A stretch of 14,788 nucleotides of DNA, from the NCBI GenBank assembly GCA_021826765.1, contig JAKAYK010000019.1, positions 1-14,788 on the forward strand, read 5' to 3'. The stretch's first letter is position 1. Each line of letters begins with the position of its first letter. The notes beneath the pieces were generated by a model. The model saw only the letters and a list, made by a program, of their open reading frames with translations. It had not been told where the DNA came from and ran no database searches. Below, one piece after another: positions 1 to 5,245 of this stretch. Origin of the DNA: Thermoplasmata archaeon. Its GTDB lineage: Archaea; Thermoplasmatota; Thermoplasmata; Thermoplasmatales; Thermoplasmataceae. A program made the position numbers and the translations under genes.

Positions 1-113
1 TCATACATTCTTATTGGAGGGTAGAGGTATGACATCACTTCCTTTGATCTTTCACCAACATTTCTCATAAACTCATCAGCCATGAATTTTATTGGCCCAT
101 AAATTGTTGTCAT
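1..113 (-). CDS. 5' end of an unrecognised minus-strand gene, cut by the window edge
   Basis: An open frame runs from an ATG at 113 down to base 1 without a stop, giving 37 residues (begins MTTIYGPIKFMADEF, ends near PPIRMY). It continues outside the window. I do not recognise the family. The case for a real gene is the promoter: a TATA-like TTTATATAA on the minus strand lies about 25 bases before the ATG, the spacing expected for a leaderless archaeal transcript. It is the gene immediately downstream of the IS200/IS605 relic end near 190, so that insertion lies just behind its promoter. Function unknown. Confidence 0.55.
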   Translation of the reverse strand, partial: MTTIYGPIKFMADEFMRNVGERSKEVMSYLYPPIRMY

Positions 114-131
114 AATAGCACTATGAGTACT

Positions 132-143
132 TTTTATATAAAT
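132..143 (-). promoter_or_regulatory. TATA box for the left-edge minus-strand gene
   Basis: On the minus strand the sequence reads TTTATATAAAAA, centred about 25 bases before the ATG at 113. This spacing predicts transcription starting at or within a few bases of the start codon (leaderless). Confidence 0.5.
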
Positions 144-189
144 GTTATTTAGCTGATAATTGAACATCTAAAATTTATTCAATATCTTG

Positions 190-560
190 AGAAGTCAACT
201 ACCCCTCCCTGACGGAAGTGGCTTGCTGCTGGTCTCCCTCATGCCCGTAGGCATGGATTCATCGAACCGCAACGATTGGCTTGTTGACATTCCCCTGCCA
301 GGGGAAGGAGGCTATTCATTATCCCTTTCGGGCACCGCTCCACAGCCTGGTTCCAGCAGAGGGCTTGAGGCGTGTATCCCTTCTCCTTACGGAGAACATG
401 CCGCTGGAACCAATGTGTTCTTGCGAACTATCCAACTTAACCGTCTTACTCTTCAGGAGAGTGCCTTACCATTTCAGGTGTGGACAGGGTATTCATGGCA
501 TGGGACTTTAAAAAGGTTCGCTTTCATCCCCTCGCCAGGTCAAGGGGTCTTCCCGCTCAC
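190..560 (-). mobile_element. Degenerate IS200/IS605-type right end with tnpB 3' tail (tnpB body missing)
   Basis: This block is visibly richer in G+C than its surroundings. Read on the minus strand it ends in AGGGAGGGGTAGTTGAC (around 194-210), the kind of terminal sequence seen at right ends of IS200/IS605 elements after tnpB. Residual minus-strand frames look like a TnpB C-terminal tail: one with STPEMVRHSPEE then a stop at 446-448, and the adjacent frame from 447 to 319 with KTVKLDSSQEHIGSSG, ending in a stop. The jump between frames shows decay. No RuvC or zinc-finger part of TnpB and no TnpA is present, so this is a relic. The tail assignment rests on my recollection of such tails; the hairpins and terminal sequence are direct observations. 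Confidence 0.55.
194..547 (-). ncRNA. Candidate omegaRNA (reRNA) scaffold left by the IS200/IS605 element
   Basis: Several perfect inverted repeats are packed here: CATGCC/GGCATG at 240-255 with a 4-base loop; TTCCCCT/AGGGGAA at 290-306 with a 3-base loop; CCC/GGG at 323-332; a 9-base outer stem GGTTCCAGC (349-357) with GCTGGAACC (403-411) enclosing TTCTCC/GGAGAA at 381-396; and CCCCT/AGGGG at 528-547. TnpB nucleases are known to use an RNA made from the 3' end of tnpB and the right end of the element, with the guide taken from flanking DNA. If this were transcribed on the minus strand, the guide would begin near base 193 and read into the promoter region of the left-edge gene. No tnpB is present here, so it would need a nuclease encoded elsewhere. 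Expression is unknown. Confidence 0.45.
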
Positions 561-776
561 ATCAGATAAATCACTGAACTTGCGATGTGGATGAATTGAG
601 AAACTTTTAATATAACCGAAAGTAAATCTAATCAAGTATCGCAGGACATGCGGGATTTGAAACCTGATAAACCATCTAAAAAGGATGGCGGGAGATAGAG
701 TAAGATCTTCGGATATAAAGATGAGGGTGCTGTCTATGAAGTAGGGGCTTCCGTTCGCTTGCGATGGAGAGGATGT
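561..776. other. Non-coding stretch between two insertion-sequence relics
   Basis: An open minus-strand frame from 857 to 540 crosses this stretch, but only its first part (the ISL3-like segment) resembles a protein. The rest looks like chance readthrough, with no recognisable domain. I see no tRNA, clear terminator or promoter here. It is probably decayed mobile-element DNA. Confidence 0.4.
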
Positions 777-942
777 CAGATGGAACTTGTCAATAACGAT
801 CTTTGAATCTGTATCTTTCATGCACTTCTTTTTTGATGACGTGTATGGTTGCCGCATATCTAATGACGGCCCGTATCTTCATCCTCTTCTCTTGCTCCAG
901 CGTTTTGTGATTCTTATTGAGTGAGGATTCCTTCCTGCCAAT
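777..942 (-). pseudogene. Fragment of an ISL3-family transposase, frameshifted
   Basis: On the minus strand, one frame from 942 to 865 reads IGRKESSLNKNHKTLEQEKR then MKIRAV. The next frame from 866 to 777 continues SLDMRQPYTSSKKKC and ends SKIVIDKFHL. Joined, this matches the core of ISL3 transposases: a serine/leucine-rich helix, then an IRAVSxDMxxPY segment carrying a catalytic Asp, then IVxDxFH with the second Asp. The join needs one missing base. Nothing recognisable as ISL3 is found upstream of 942 or downstream of 777, so only about 55 codons survive. It cannot encode an active enzyme. Confidence 0.65.
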
Positions 943-1003
943 GGATCGTCTTCCTCTCTGGATTTTATGAGATTGTAGATGATTGTGACATAATTATGGT
1001 GTT

Positions 1004-1228
1004 TCACTTGTTATTGTTTAGTTTTTTGCTCCCAGCATTGGAATGTGTCTTGAACACTACCATAACAAGAGTGGTGGCCAGAACTCCTGCACTTTCCAAA
1101 GTTATCATGGTAAAGGTACTCGGCATCCAACCCTTTTCCAAGTATCCTCCCCAGTTCAAAATATTGACTAATCCGAAGGCTAATAATAAAAGATAAAGTG
1201 AGGAAAAAACTCTCATAGCTTTATCCAT
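1004..1228 (-). CDS. Small two-helix membrane protein, unknown function
   Basis: A 74-residue protein starting MDKAMRVFSSLYLLLLAFG. Two hydrophobic segments are visible: roughly residues 7-25, and roughly 40-58 (MITLESAGVLATTLVMVVF). They are joined by a short loop with NWGGYLEKGW, and a Lys/Asn-rich tail follows. I chose the ATG at 1228 because GGGTGGAG lies four to five bases upstream on the minus strand, a good ribosome-binding site; a GTG at 1237 would add three residues but consume that site. The family is not recognised. It lies downstream of broken minus-strand reading frames (1270-1600) and may be the last member of a decayed transcription unit. Confidence 0.5.
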   Translation of the reverse strand: MDKAMRVFSSLYLLLLAFGLVNILNWGGYLEKGWMPSTFTMITLESAGVLATTLVMVVFKTHSNAGSKKLNNNK

Positions 1229-1231
1229 TTT

Positions 1232-1239
1232 CTCCACCC
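1232..1239 (-). promoter_or_regulatory. Ribosome-binding site deciding the ATG at 1228
   Basis: On the minus strand GGGTGGAG precedes the ATG at 1228 by about three bases, complementary to the CACCTCC tail of archaeal 16S rRNA. It favours the ATG over the GTG at 1237, which lies inside the site. Confidence 0.45.
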
Positions 1240-1354
1240 AATTTAAGCATAATTACCATCACTCAATATCCACTTGGTACGGGATTATAGGAGTTCCATG
1301 CTGGAGGATACCCATAAATAGTGGCCCATCAATTAGTTGAGGTTGCATAATATA
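1238..1354. other. Gap between the small membrane protein and the broken remnant
   Basis: The minus strand has a 29-codon open frame starting at the ATG near 1345 (MQPQLIDGPLFMGILQHG) and stopping about 30 bases before the membrane-protein start. It lies close behind the remnant that ends at 1355, so it could be part of the same old transcription unit, but it is too short to assign and may be chance. Confidence 0.25.
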
Positions 1355-1600
1355 TCATTTAAAACCCCCCATCCAGTTGATAAGCTCAAGTACTGCAGCT
1401 GATGCAACCAGACCAGATGTGACAATTGTCATAACCGTATTCTCGCCACTTGGTGTTGCCATGACTATTGATGCACGGGCGGTATATTAACACATCCAGA
1501 CACACTGCCTAATATTGGTTCAGGTATTTTCACGCCAAAAGGTTCTATCCAATCGCATGCTTTTGACACATGTGGAGAGTCTGAAATAATAGAAATAGTT
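1355..1600 (-). pseudogene. Broken minus-strand coding remnant, family not recognised
   Basis: Two minus-strand frames look coding and appear to belong together. The upstream one (about 1595 to 1478) contains SDSPHVSKACDWIEPFGVK and then PEPILGSVSGCVN, ending in a stop. The adjacent frame contains ARASIV and then, from an ATG at 1462, MATPSGENTVMTIVTSGLV, AASAAVLELINWMGG-like hydrophobic sequence, and a stop at 1355-1357. A one-base shift near 1480 would fuse them. The joined text vaguely recalls the C-terminal part of ThiF/E1-like proteins, but I cannot confirm that. There is no start: the upstream end runs into the ftsZ promoter. It is most likely the 3' end of a gene truncated by rearrangement. 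Confidence 0.35.
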
Positions 1601-1605
1601 ATATA
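1596..1605 (+). promoter_or_regulatory. TATA box of ftsZ
   Basis: TAGTTATATA lies with its centre about 26 bases before the ATG at 1627, indicating a leaderless ftsZ transcript. An inverted repeat, ATGACA / TGTCAT with a 6-base spacer (1611-1628), sits between the TATA box and the start codon. Confidence 0.55.
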
Positions 1606-1626
1606 GTGGTATGACAATAGTATGTC

Positions 1627-2679
1627 ATGCTAGCACTTAAGGAAAACACAGAAGAACTCAACCGAATTGCAGACCTTGCAAAGATAAGGATAAGAATTAT
1701 TGGCTGTGGAGGTGGAGGCACGAATATACTTACCCAGATTAACCAGAAGGATCATGGGGAAGCAAAAACAGTGGCAATTAACACCGACGCATCACATCTT
1801 CTCAAGAAAGTCAGTGCTGATGGAAAAATCCTGATCGGAAAGAATCTTACCAGAGGAATGGGTGCAGGAAATAACCCCGAAATTGGAAAACTTGCAGCCC
1901 TTGAATCCCAGGACTACATAAAGAAAGCCGTATTCGGGCAGGATGTCATATTCATAGTTGCAACTCTTGGTGGTGGAACAGGAACCGGAAGTGCACCAAT
2001 AGTAGCAAAACTTGCTAAGGAAAACAGGTCTCTTGTGTTTTCAATTGTCACTCTTCCGTTTGAGAGTGAGGGGAAGGAAAAAATGAATAATGCCAAGGAC
2101 TGGCTTCCTGCACTAAGTGAATATTCAGATGTGATCATCGTCATTCCAAACCAGAAACTAGAGGAAAGCATGGATAAGGCAAAAACATATGAGGAGAATT
2201 TCTCTCTGACTGCAAACTTTATCATGGATCAGATAACTGGGCTGGTAAAGACCATAAATGATCCGGGAAGGATAAACATAGATTATCAGGATCTTAAAAA
2301 GATACTTTTAAGATCAAGGTCCACTTTCATGGCCATAGGAAAATCGTCCGGTGGAGAAGGCAGAATCGACTATGCCATAAGCCAGGCTCTAAAAAATTCA
2401 TTCATAAATGTAGATATCTCCAAGGCCAGTGGCTGTTTGCTCAGACTCATAGGAAGTGACATTGAACTTGGCGAATACAATTATGCAATGAAGAAGATCA
2501 TCGACATCACCGGAGTTGATTGTGAGATCATAGGTGGAGTTGAGATAAGGCCAGATATAACAGACGGGATTTATGTGTTCATGGTTTTAACGGGAGTAAA
2601 ATCCGACTACATAATCGGGAATGGGGAAACCATAGGAAAAGAACTCTTTGGTAATGTAGACGCTGAATCTTTCGTCTGA
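1627..2679 (+). CDS. ftsZ: Cell division GTPase FtsZ
   Basis: FtsZ is the tubulin-like GTPase that polymerises at mid-cell to form the division ring. This 350-residue protein has the nucleotide-binding loop GCGGGGTN (26-33), the tubulin signature GGGTGTGSAP (115-124), and a T7 synergy loop with N-I-D-Y-Q-D (217-222), whose acidic residues activate GTP hydrolysis in the neighbouring subunit. The presence of NxDxxD marks it as an FtsZ rather than a CetZ-type paralogue. The length is normal for an archaeal FtsZ core; there is no long C-terminal linker, and the protein ends soon after the C-terminal sheet domain. The start is the ATG at 1627, fixed by a TATA box 26 bases upstream. pyrF follows after 40 bases without its own visible promoter, so the two are probably co-transcribed. 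Confidence 0.9.
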   Translation: MLALKENTEELNRIADLAKIRIRIIGCGGGGTNILTQINQKDHGEAKTVAINTDASHLLKKVSADGKILIGKNLTRGMGAGNNPEIGKLAALESQDYIKKAVFGQDVIFIVATLGGGTGTGSAPIVAKLAKENRSLVFSIVTLPFESEGKEKMNNAKDWLPALSEYSDVIIVIPNQKLEESMDKAKTYEENFSLTANFIMDQITGLVKTINDPGRINIDYQDLKKILLRSRSTFMAIGKSSGGEGRIDYAISQALKNSFINVDISKASGCLLRLIGSDIELGEYNYAMKKIIDITGVDCEIIGGVEIRPDITDGIYVFMVLTGVKSDYIIGNGETIGKELFGNVDAESFV

Positions 2680-2719
2680 AAAAGGAGAAAAAAGAAATAC
2701 AAAACAGGGATTGTCTGTT

Positions 2720-3355
2720 ATGGAAAGCCGCATAGTTGCTTCACTGGACTTAACAGATGAAAAATCCCTGATCAAGATTGCCAGTTTAATAGGGGAAAAT
2801 GTATTTGCAATCAAAATTAACTGGCCCACAGTTTTATCATTGGGCAAAACCATAATCGGCAGACTTTCAAAATTTTCAAAGGTAATTTGTGATTTCAAGC
2901 TTGCAGATATTCCAAATACTCACAGGCTCATAATGGAGCAGATTGCAGATCAGAATCCATGGGCAGTCATAGCACATGCATTTGTAGGGAAGGATTCTTT
3001 ATCCGAACTTGTATCAAGCGGCACCAGGATCATAAGTGTTGTATCAATGAGCAATGAAGGATCAAACCGGCATCTGAACCCGCGCTGGAAAGAACTCATG
3101 GAGGATGCTCTGGAATCCGGAGTGTATGGTATTGTGGCCCCTGGGAATAATTATGGGCTTCTCAGGCAGATCTCATCCAGAAAAGGCAATATGAAGGTGT
3201 TCAGCCCTGGCATTGGGGCACAGGGTGGCAGTTACATTGAAAGCATTGAAAATGGCTCTGATTACGTGATCATTGGGAGAACAATATACAGTGATGAAGA
3301 TCCACTCTCAAAAGTTTTGAAAATAAATCTGGACATTGAAAATCATAAATTTTAG
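2720..3355 (+). CDS. pyrF: Orotidine 5'-phosphate decarboxylase
   Basis: The enzyme converts OMP to UMP, the last step of de novo pyrimidine synthesis. The 211-residue protein has the expected single-barrel layout: Asp10 in ASLDLTD after strand 1, Lys32 in FAIKINWP, the catalytic Lys-Asp array DFKLADIPNT (Asp58, Lys60, Asp63), then the phosphate-binding PGIGAQGG and VIIGRTIY near the C-terminus. I prefer the ATG at 2720; a TTG at 2711 would add MSV only. No TATA box is visible in the short gap after ftsZ, so it is probably read from the ftsZ promoter. The length is typical of archaeal PyrF. Confidence 0.9.
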   Translation: MESRIVASLDLTDEKSLIKIASLIGENVFAIKINWPTVLSLGKTIIGRLSKFSKVICDFKLADIPNTHRLIMEQIADQNPWAVIAHAFVGKDSLSELVSSGTRIISVVSMSNEGSNRHLNPRWKELMEDALESGVYGIVAPGNNYGLLRQISSRKGNMKVFSPGIGAQGGSYIESIENGSDYVIIGRTIYSDEDPLSKVLKINLDIENHKF

Positions 3356-3374
3356 TCTTATCTTTGATTATTTT
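3350..3374 (+). terminator. T-rich terminator-like tract after pyrF
   Basis: Starting at the pyrF stop, the plus strand runs TTTTAG, then clusters of T including ATTATTTTAC. Archaeal termination commonly uses such T-rich tracts without a stem. The next gene has its own TATA-like element, which fits a transcription boundary here. Confidence 0.35.
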
Positions 3375-3392
3375 ACATCCAGCTTACGAAAG

Positions 3393-3406
3393 TTATTTAT
3401 TATAAT
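3393..3406 (+). promoter_or_regulatory. TATA-like element of the coiled-coil gene
   Basis: TTATTTATTATAAT is centred about 46 bases before the ATG at 3445. Transcription should then begin near 3425, leaving a leader of about 20 bases, unlike the leaderless neighbours. Within that leader an out-of-frame ATG at 3432 opens a six-codon frame (MTDHYE) whose stop overlaps the real start region. Confidence 0.4.
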
Positions 3407-3444
3407 GTAAAATTAAGGTACCATCACTGCGATGACTGATCATT

Positions 3445-4332
3445 ATGAGTGAGATTCTTCCTGAACTTGAAAAGAAAAGAGAGATTTTGAGAAATCTGGC
3501 CGACGAGCATATCAACAAGAGAGATGAGCTCTCTCAAGAAAGTAGATATTATGCGGAGGAAAGAGATAAGCTCAACCAGAAATCCAAAGCTCTCAGAGAA
3601 ACGGTAATGAAAAAAATAGACGAAAAGAGTAGCTTAATAGCCACTATCCAGAAAATGAGGGATGAAAAAGAGACCTATTATAAGGAATTCTCAGAACTCA
3701 GAAAGGAGCTTAGAAAAAATAGGGATAATTTTAAGTCAACCGGGATTGACGTTTCTGAGATAAAGAAGAAGGAGAGAGAACTGGAAAGGCTGGTTAAAAT
3801 GCAACAGACAAGCCCTATGGAAAAGAAAGAGGAACAGAGAGTTGTTCTCCAGATAAGGAAACTCACAAACGAGATCAAGAAATCTAAGGAGAATGTTGAA
3901 ACCGAGATCAAGGGAAACGAGAGTATAAAGACACTCACAGATCAGACAAACGAGAAGAAGAAAGTTTTCGAGCAGATGAAGAAAGAAATTGACACCCTTT
4001 CCAAGCAGATCAACCAGCTTGGAGATGACATTAATAATGGTCTCAAGGAGCTTGACGAAACAAGAAAGAAGGCAGACGGATTCCATGAGACATTCATAAA
4101 ATTCAGCAAGGATTCAGAGAAGGAACATGAGCAGTTTATAAAGGCCAAGATAGAACTTAGAGATGTAGAGAAGATGCTTGGTGGAATGAGGGCTAAGACA
4201 AGGGCCACAAGAAAGAAGGAAAAGGAAGGAGAACTCCAGACCATGGCAAATGATCTCTTTGAGAAGTTCAAGAAAGGGGAACAACTGACCACTGAGGACC
4301 TGATGGTTCTCCAGAGAGCAGGGTTCCTCTAA
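3445..4332 (+). CDS. COG1340-type coiled-coil protein, function unknown
   Basis: A 295-residue, highly charged protein that is almost wholly Lys/Glu-rich heptad sequence from about residue 3 to 265, with few prolines or glycines, so it should form long coiled coils. The C-terminus ends in a short globular-looking motif, LFEKFKKGEQLTTEDLMVL followed by QRAGFL. This ending is typical of an uncharacterised archaeal coiled-coil family (COG1340). No signal peptide or membrane segment is seen. It has its own promoter and lies about 0.8 kb after ftsZ. A structural or DNA/chromosome-associated role is possible, but nothing in the sequence proves one. Confidence 0.75.
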   Translation: MSEILPELEKKREILRNLADEHINKRDELSQESRYYAEERDKLNQKSKALRETVMKKIDEKSSLIATIQKMRDEKETYYKEFSELRKELRKNRDNFKSTGIDVSEIKKKERELERLVKMQQTSPMEKKEEQRVVLQIRKLTNEIKKSKENVETEIKGNESIKTLTDQTNEKKKVFEQMKKEIDTLSKQINQLGDDINNGLKELDETRKKADGFHETFIKFSKDSEKEHEQFIKAKIELRDVEKMLGGMRAKTRATRKKEKEGELQTMANDLFEKFKKGEQLTTEDLMVLQRAGFL

Positions 4333-4337
4333 CTAAA

Positions 4338-4362
4338 CCATTTTTCGCATATTTTTAATTAA
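4338..4362 (+). terminator. T-rich terminator-like tract after the coiled-coil gene
   Basis: Six bases after the stop the plus strand reads CCATTTTTCGCATATTTTTAATT, two runs of five T. This is a plausible archaeal poly-T terminator. Its second half, ATTTTTAATTAAAA, could instead be a TATA-like element for the next gene. Confidence 0.4.
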
Positions 4363-4400
4363 AAACGAAAAAAGTTGAATTAACAGGCAGACATACATAC

Positions 4401-4655
4401 ATGATCATGATAGAAGAGGATTACAGGTATGTCAGTTGCGGTGGAGACCCTTTTACTTTCATCAAGAGCGCGATAAAGTCAATGAAGATACAGCTTGAGC
4501 CGGGGCAGGAAGGGAAGATCATTGTCATGAAGGAAAAGTTTCCATATTCAAGGGACATTTTCAAGGCCATGGCTGCACAGAATAAGATGGATCTTGAGGA
4601 ATTATTGTTTGACGGTGAGGAAATGTCTCTGATATTCATCAGAAATCCAGATTAA
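4401..4655 (+). CDS. Small TusA/SirA-like protein without the usual catalytic cysteine
   Basis: An 84-residue protein with an apparent beta-alpha-beta-alpha-beta-beta order: strand YRYVSCGG, helix DPFTFIKSAIKSMK, strand GKIIVMKE, a helix through FKAMAAQNKMDLEEL, and the final strand MSLIFIRN. The stretch PFTFIKSAIKSMKxxLEPG matches the helix of TusA-type sulfur carriers, which reads CPxPxxxxKKAxxxxxxG. The Cys before the first Pro in TusA is Asp here. A Cys (Cys13 from the first ATG) lies four residues earlier and could substitute. The fold match is suggestive, not certain. The start may be the ATG at 4401 or the one at 4407; no strong ribosome-binding site separates them. Confidence 0.55.
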   Translation: MIMIEEDYRYVSCGGDPFTFIKSAIKSMKIQLEPGQEGKIIVMKEKFPYSRDIFKAMAAQNKMDLEELLFDGEEMSLIFIRNPD

Positions 4656-4718
4656 TTTTAAAAATTCCAGTAACATAACATTAAATTGCAATTGTTAGGT
4701 GCTTCATTTTTATTCTTT

Positions 4719-4724
4719 GAGGTG
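4719..4724 (+). promoter_or_regulatory. Strong ribosome-binding site for the hemerythrin-domain gene
   Basis: GAGGTG is complementary to the 3' end of archaeal 16S rRNA and lies 10 bases before the ATG at 4735. It rules out the in-frame GTG at 4699, which would place this site inside the coding region. It also shows this gene has a leader, unlike most in the window. Confidence 0.6.
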
Positions 4725-4734
4725 TTTTCATATT

Positions 4735-5184
4735 ATGGATTCACCTCAAAGCAGAATGAAAGACCAGCATGAGGTAGTAAATTTACAACTTGAAAAAATC
4801 ATTGATGATCTTAAGTCAGATCAGCTTGATCTCGACATTCTGGACGAGATTGAACATGATCTGAAAGATCATATATTCCTCGAAGAGACTTCCATTTTTC
4901 CTGCGGTCAGGGATAAGGGAAACCTCAATCTGGAAATTTCCGGGATGGAAACAGAACATGCAGCGGTCTGGAGACTTTTCATGCTGATTCAGGAGCAGAT
5001 TGATAGGAAAAACTATTCTAAAATTCCAAAATACCTTGATGAAATAAGGCTGATACTGCTTGATCACAACAGGAGGGAAGAACTGGTTTTGTACCCGCTT
5101 ATGAACGAGGATATGATGGAAAACGCAAAAAGGCCTGAAAACTGGGTATGCAATAAGATAAAAAAATACCCAAACCAGAAATAA
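4735..5184 (+). CDS. Hemerythrin-like (HHE) domain protein
   Basis: A 149-residue, soluble, mainly helical protein with the metal-ligand pattern of hemerythrin-like four-helix bundles: His12 in KDQHEVV, His46 with Glu50/51 in DHIFLEETSIFP, His75 in ETEHAAVW, and His111 with Glu115 in LDHNRREELVLYP. These positions fit a di-iron site. Known roles of the family include binding of oxygen, nitric oxide or iron, and repair or sensing functions; which applies here cannot be told. The start is set by the GAGGTG site upstream. The acidic segment EIEHDLKDH carries an extra His (41). The gene stands alone, with the mutase operon beginning about 60 bases later under its own promoter. Confidence 0.8.
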   Translation: MDSPQSRMKDQHEVVNLQLEKIIDDLKSDQLDLDILDEIEHDLKDHIFLEETSIFPAVRDKGNLNLEISGMETEHAAVWRLFMLIQEQIDRKNYSKIPKYLDEIRLILLDHNRREELVLYPLMNEDMMENAKRPENWVCNKIKKYPNQK

Positions 5185-5215
5185 TTATTTCATTCACCTC
5201 TAATAGATCATTAAA

Positions 5216-5223
5216 AAATATAT
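5216..5223 (+). promoter_or_regulatory. TATA box of the acyl-CoA mutase operon
   Basis: AAATATAT is centred 26 bases before the ATG at 5246. This is ideal leaderless spacing and argues for that ATG rather than the in-frame TTG at 5231. Confidence 0.6.
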
Positions 5224-5245
5224 CGTAGCATTGCCTTATGATATC

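Noticed and set aside
187..594. Plus-strand 135-residue open frame
   Set aside because: It is the antisense of the IS200/IS605 right-end/omegaRNA block. Its Pro/Gly/Ser-rich text reflects the GC-rich hairpins, it has no ribosome-binding site or promoter, and no domain is recognisable.
720..795. A second IS200/IS605-like end (GAAGTAGGGGCTTCC with a TCGCTTGCGA hairpin)
   Set aside because: The resemblance is limited to a short G-run and one small hairpin, and it falls at the edge of the ISL3 scrap. Not enough to call an element end.
540..857. Minus-strand 105-residue open frame as an intact gene
   Set aside because: Only its first 30 or so codons resemble a protein (the ISL3 core), and those need a frameshift to join the upstream part. 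The rest is unrelated readthrough.
921..1196. Plus-strand 91-residue frame with a hydrophobic centre
   Set aside because: It lies antisense to the small membrane protein at 1004-1228, which has the better ribosome-binding site and cleaner helix pattern; hydrophobic antisense frames are common opposite membrane proteins.
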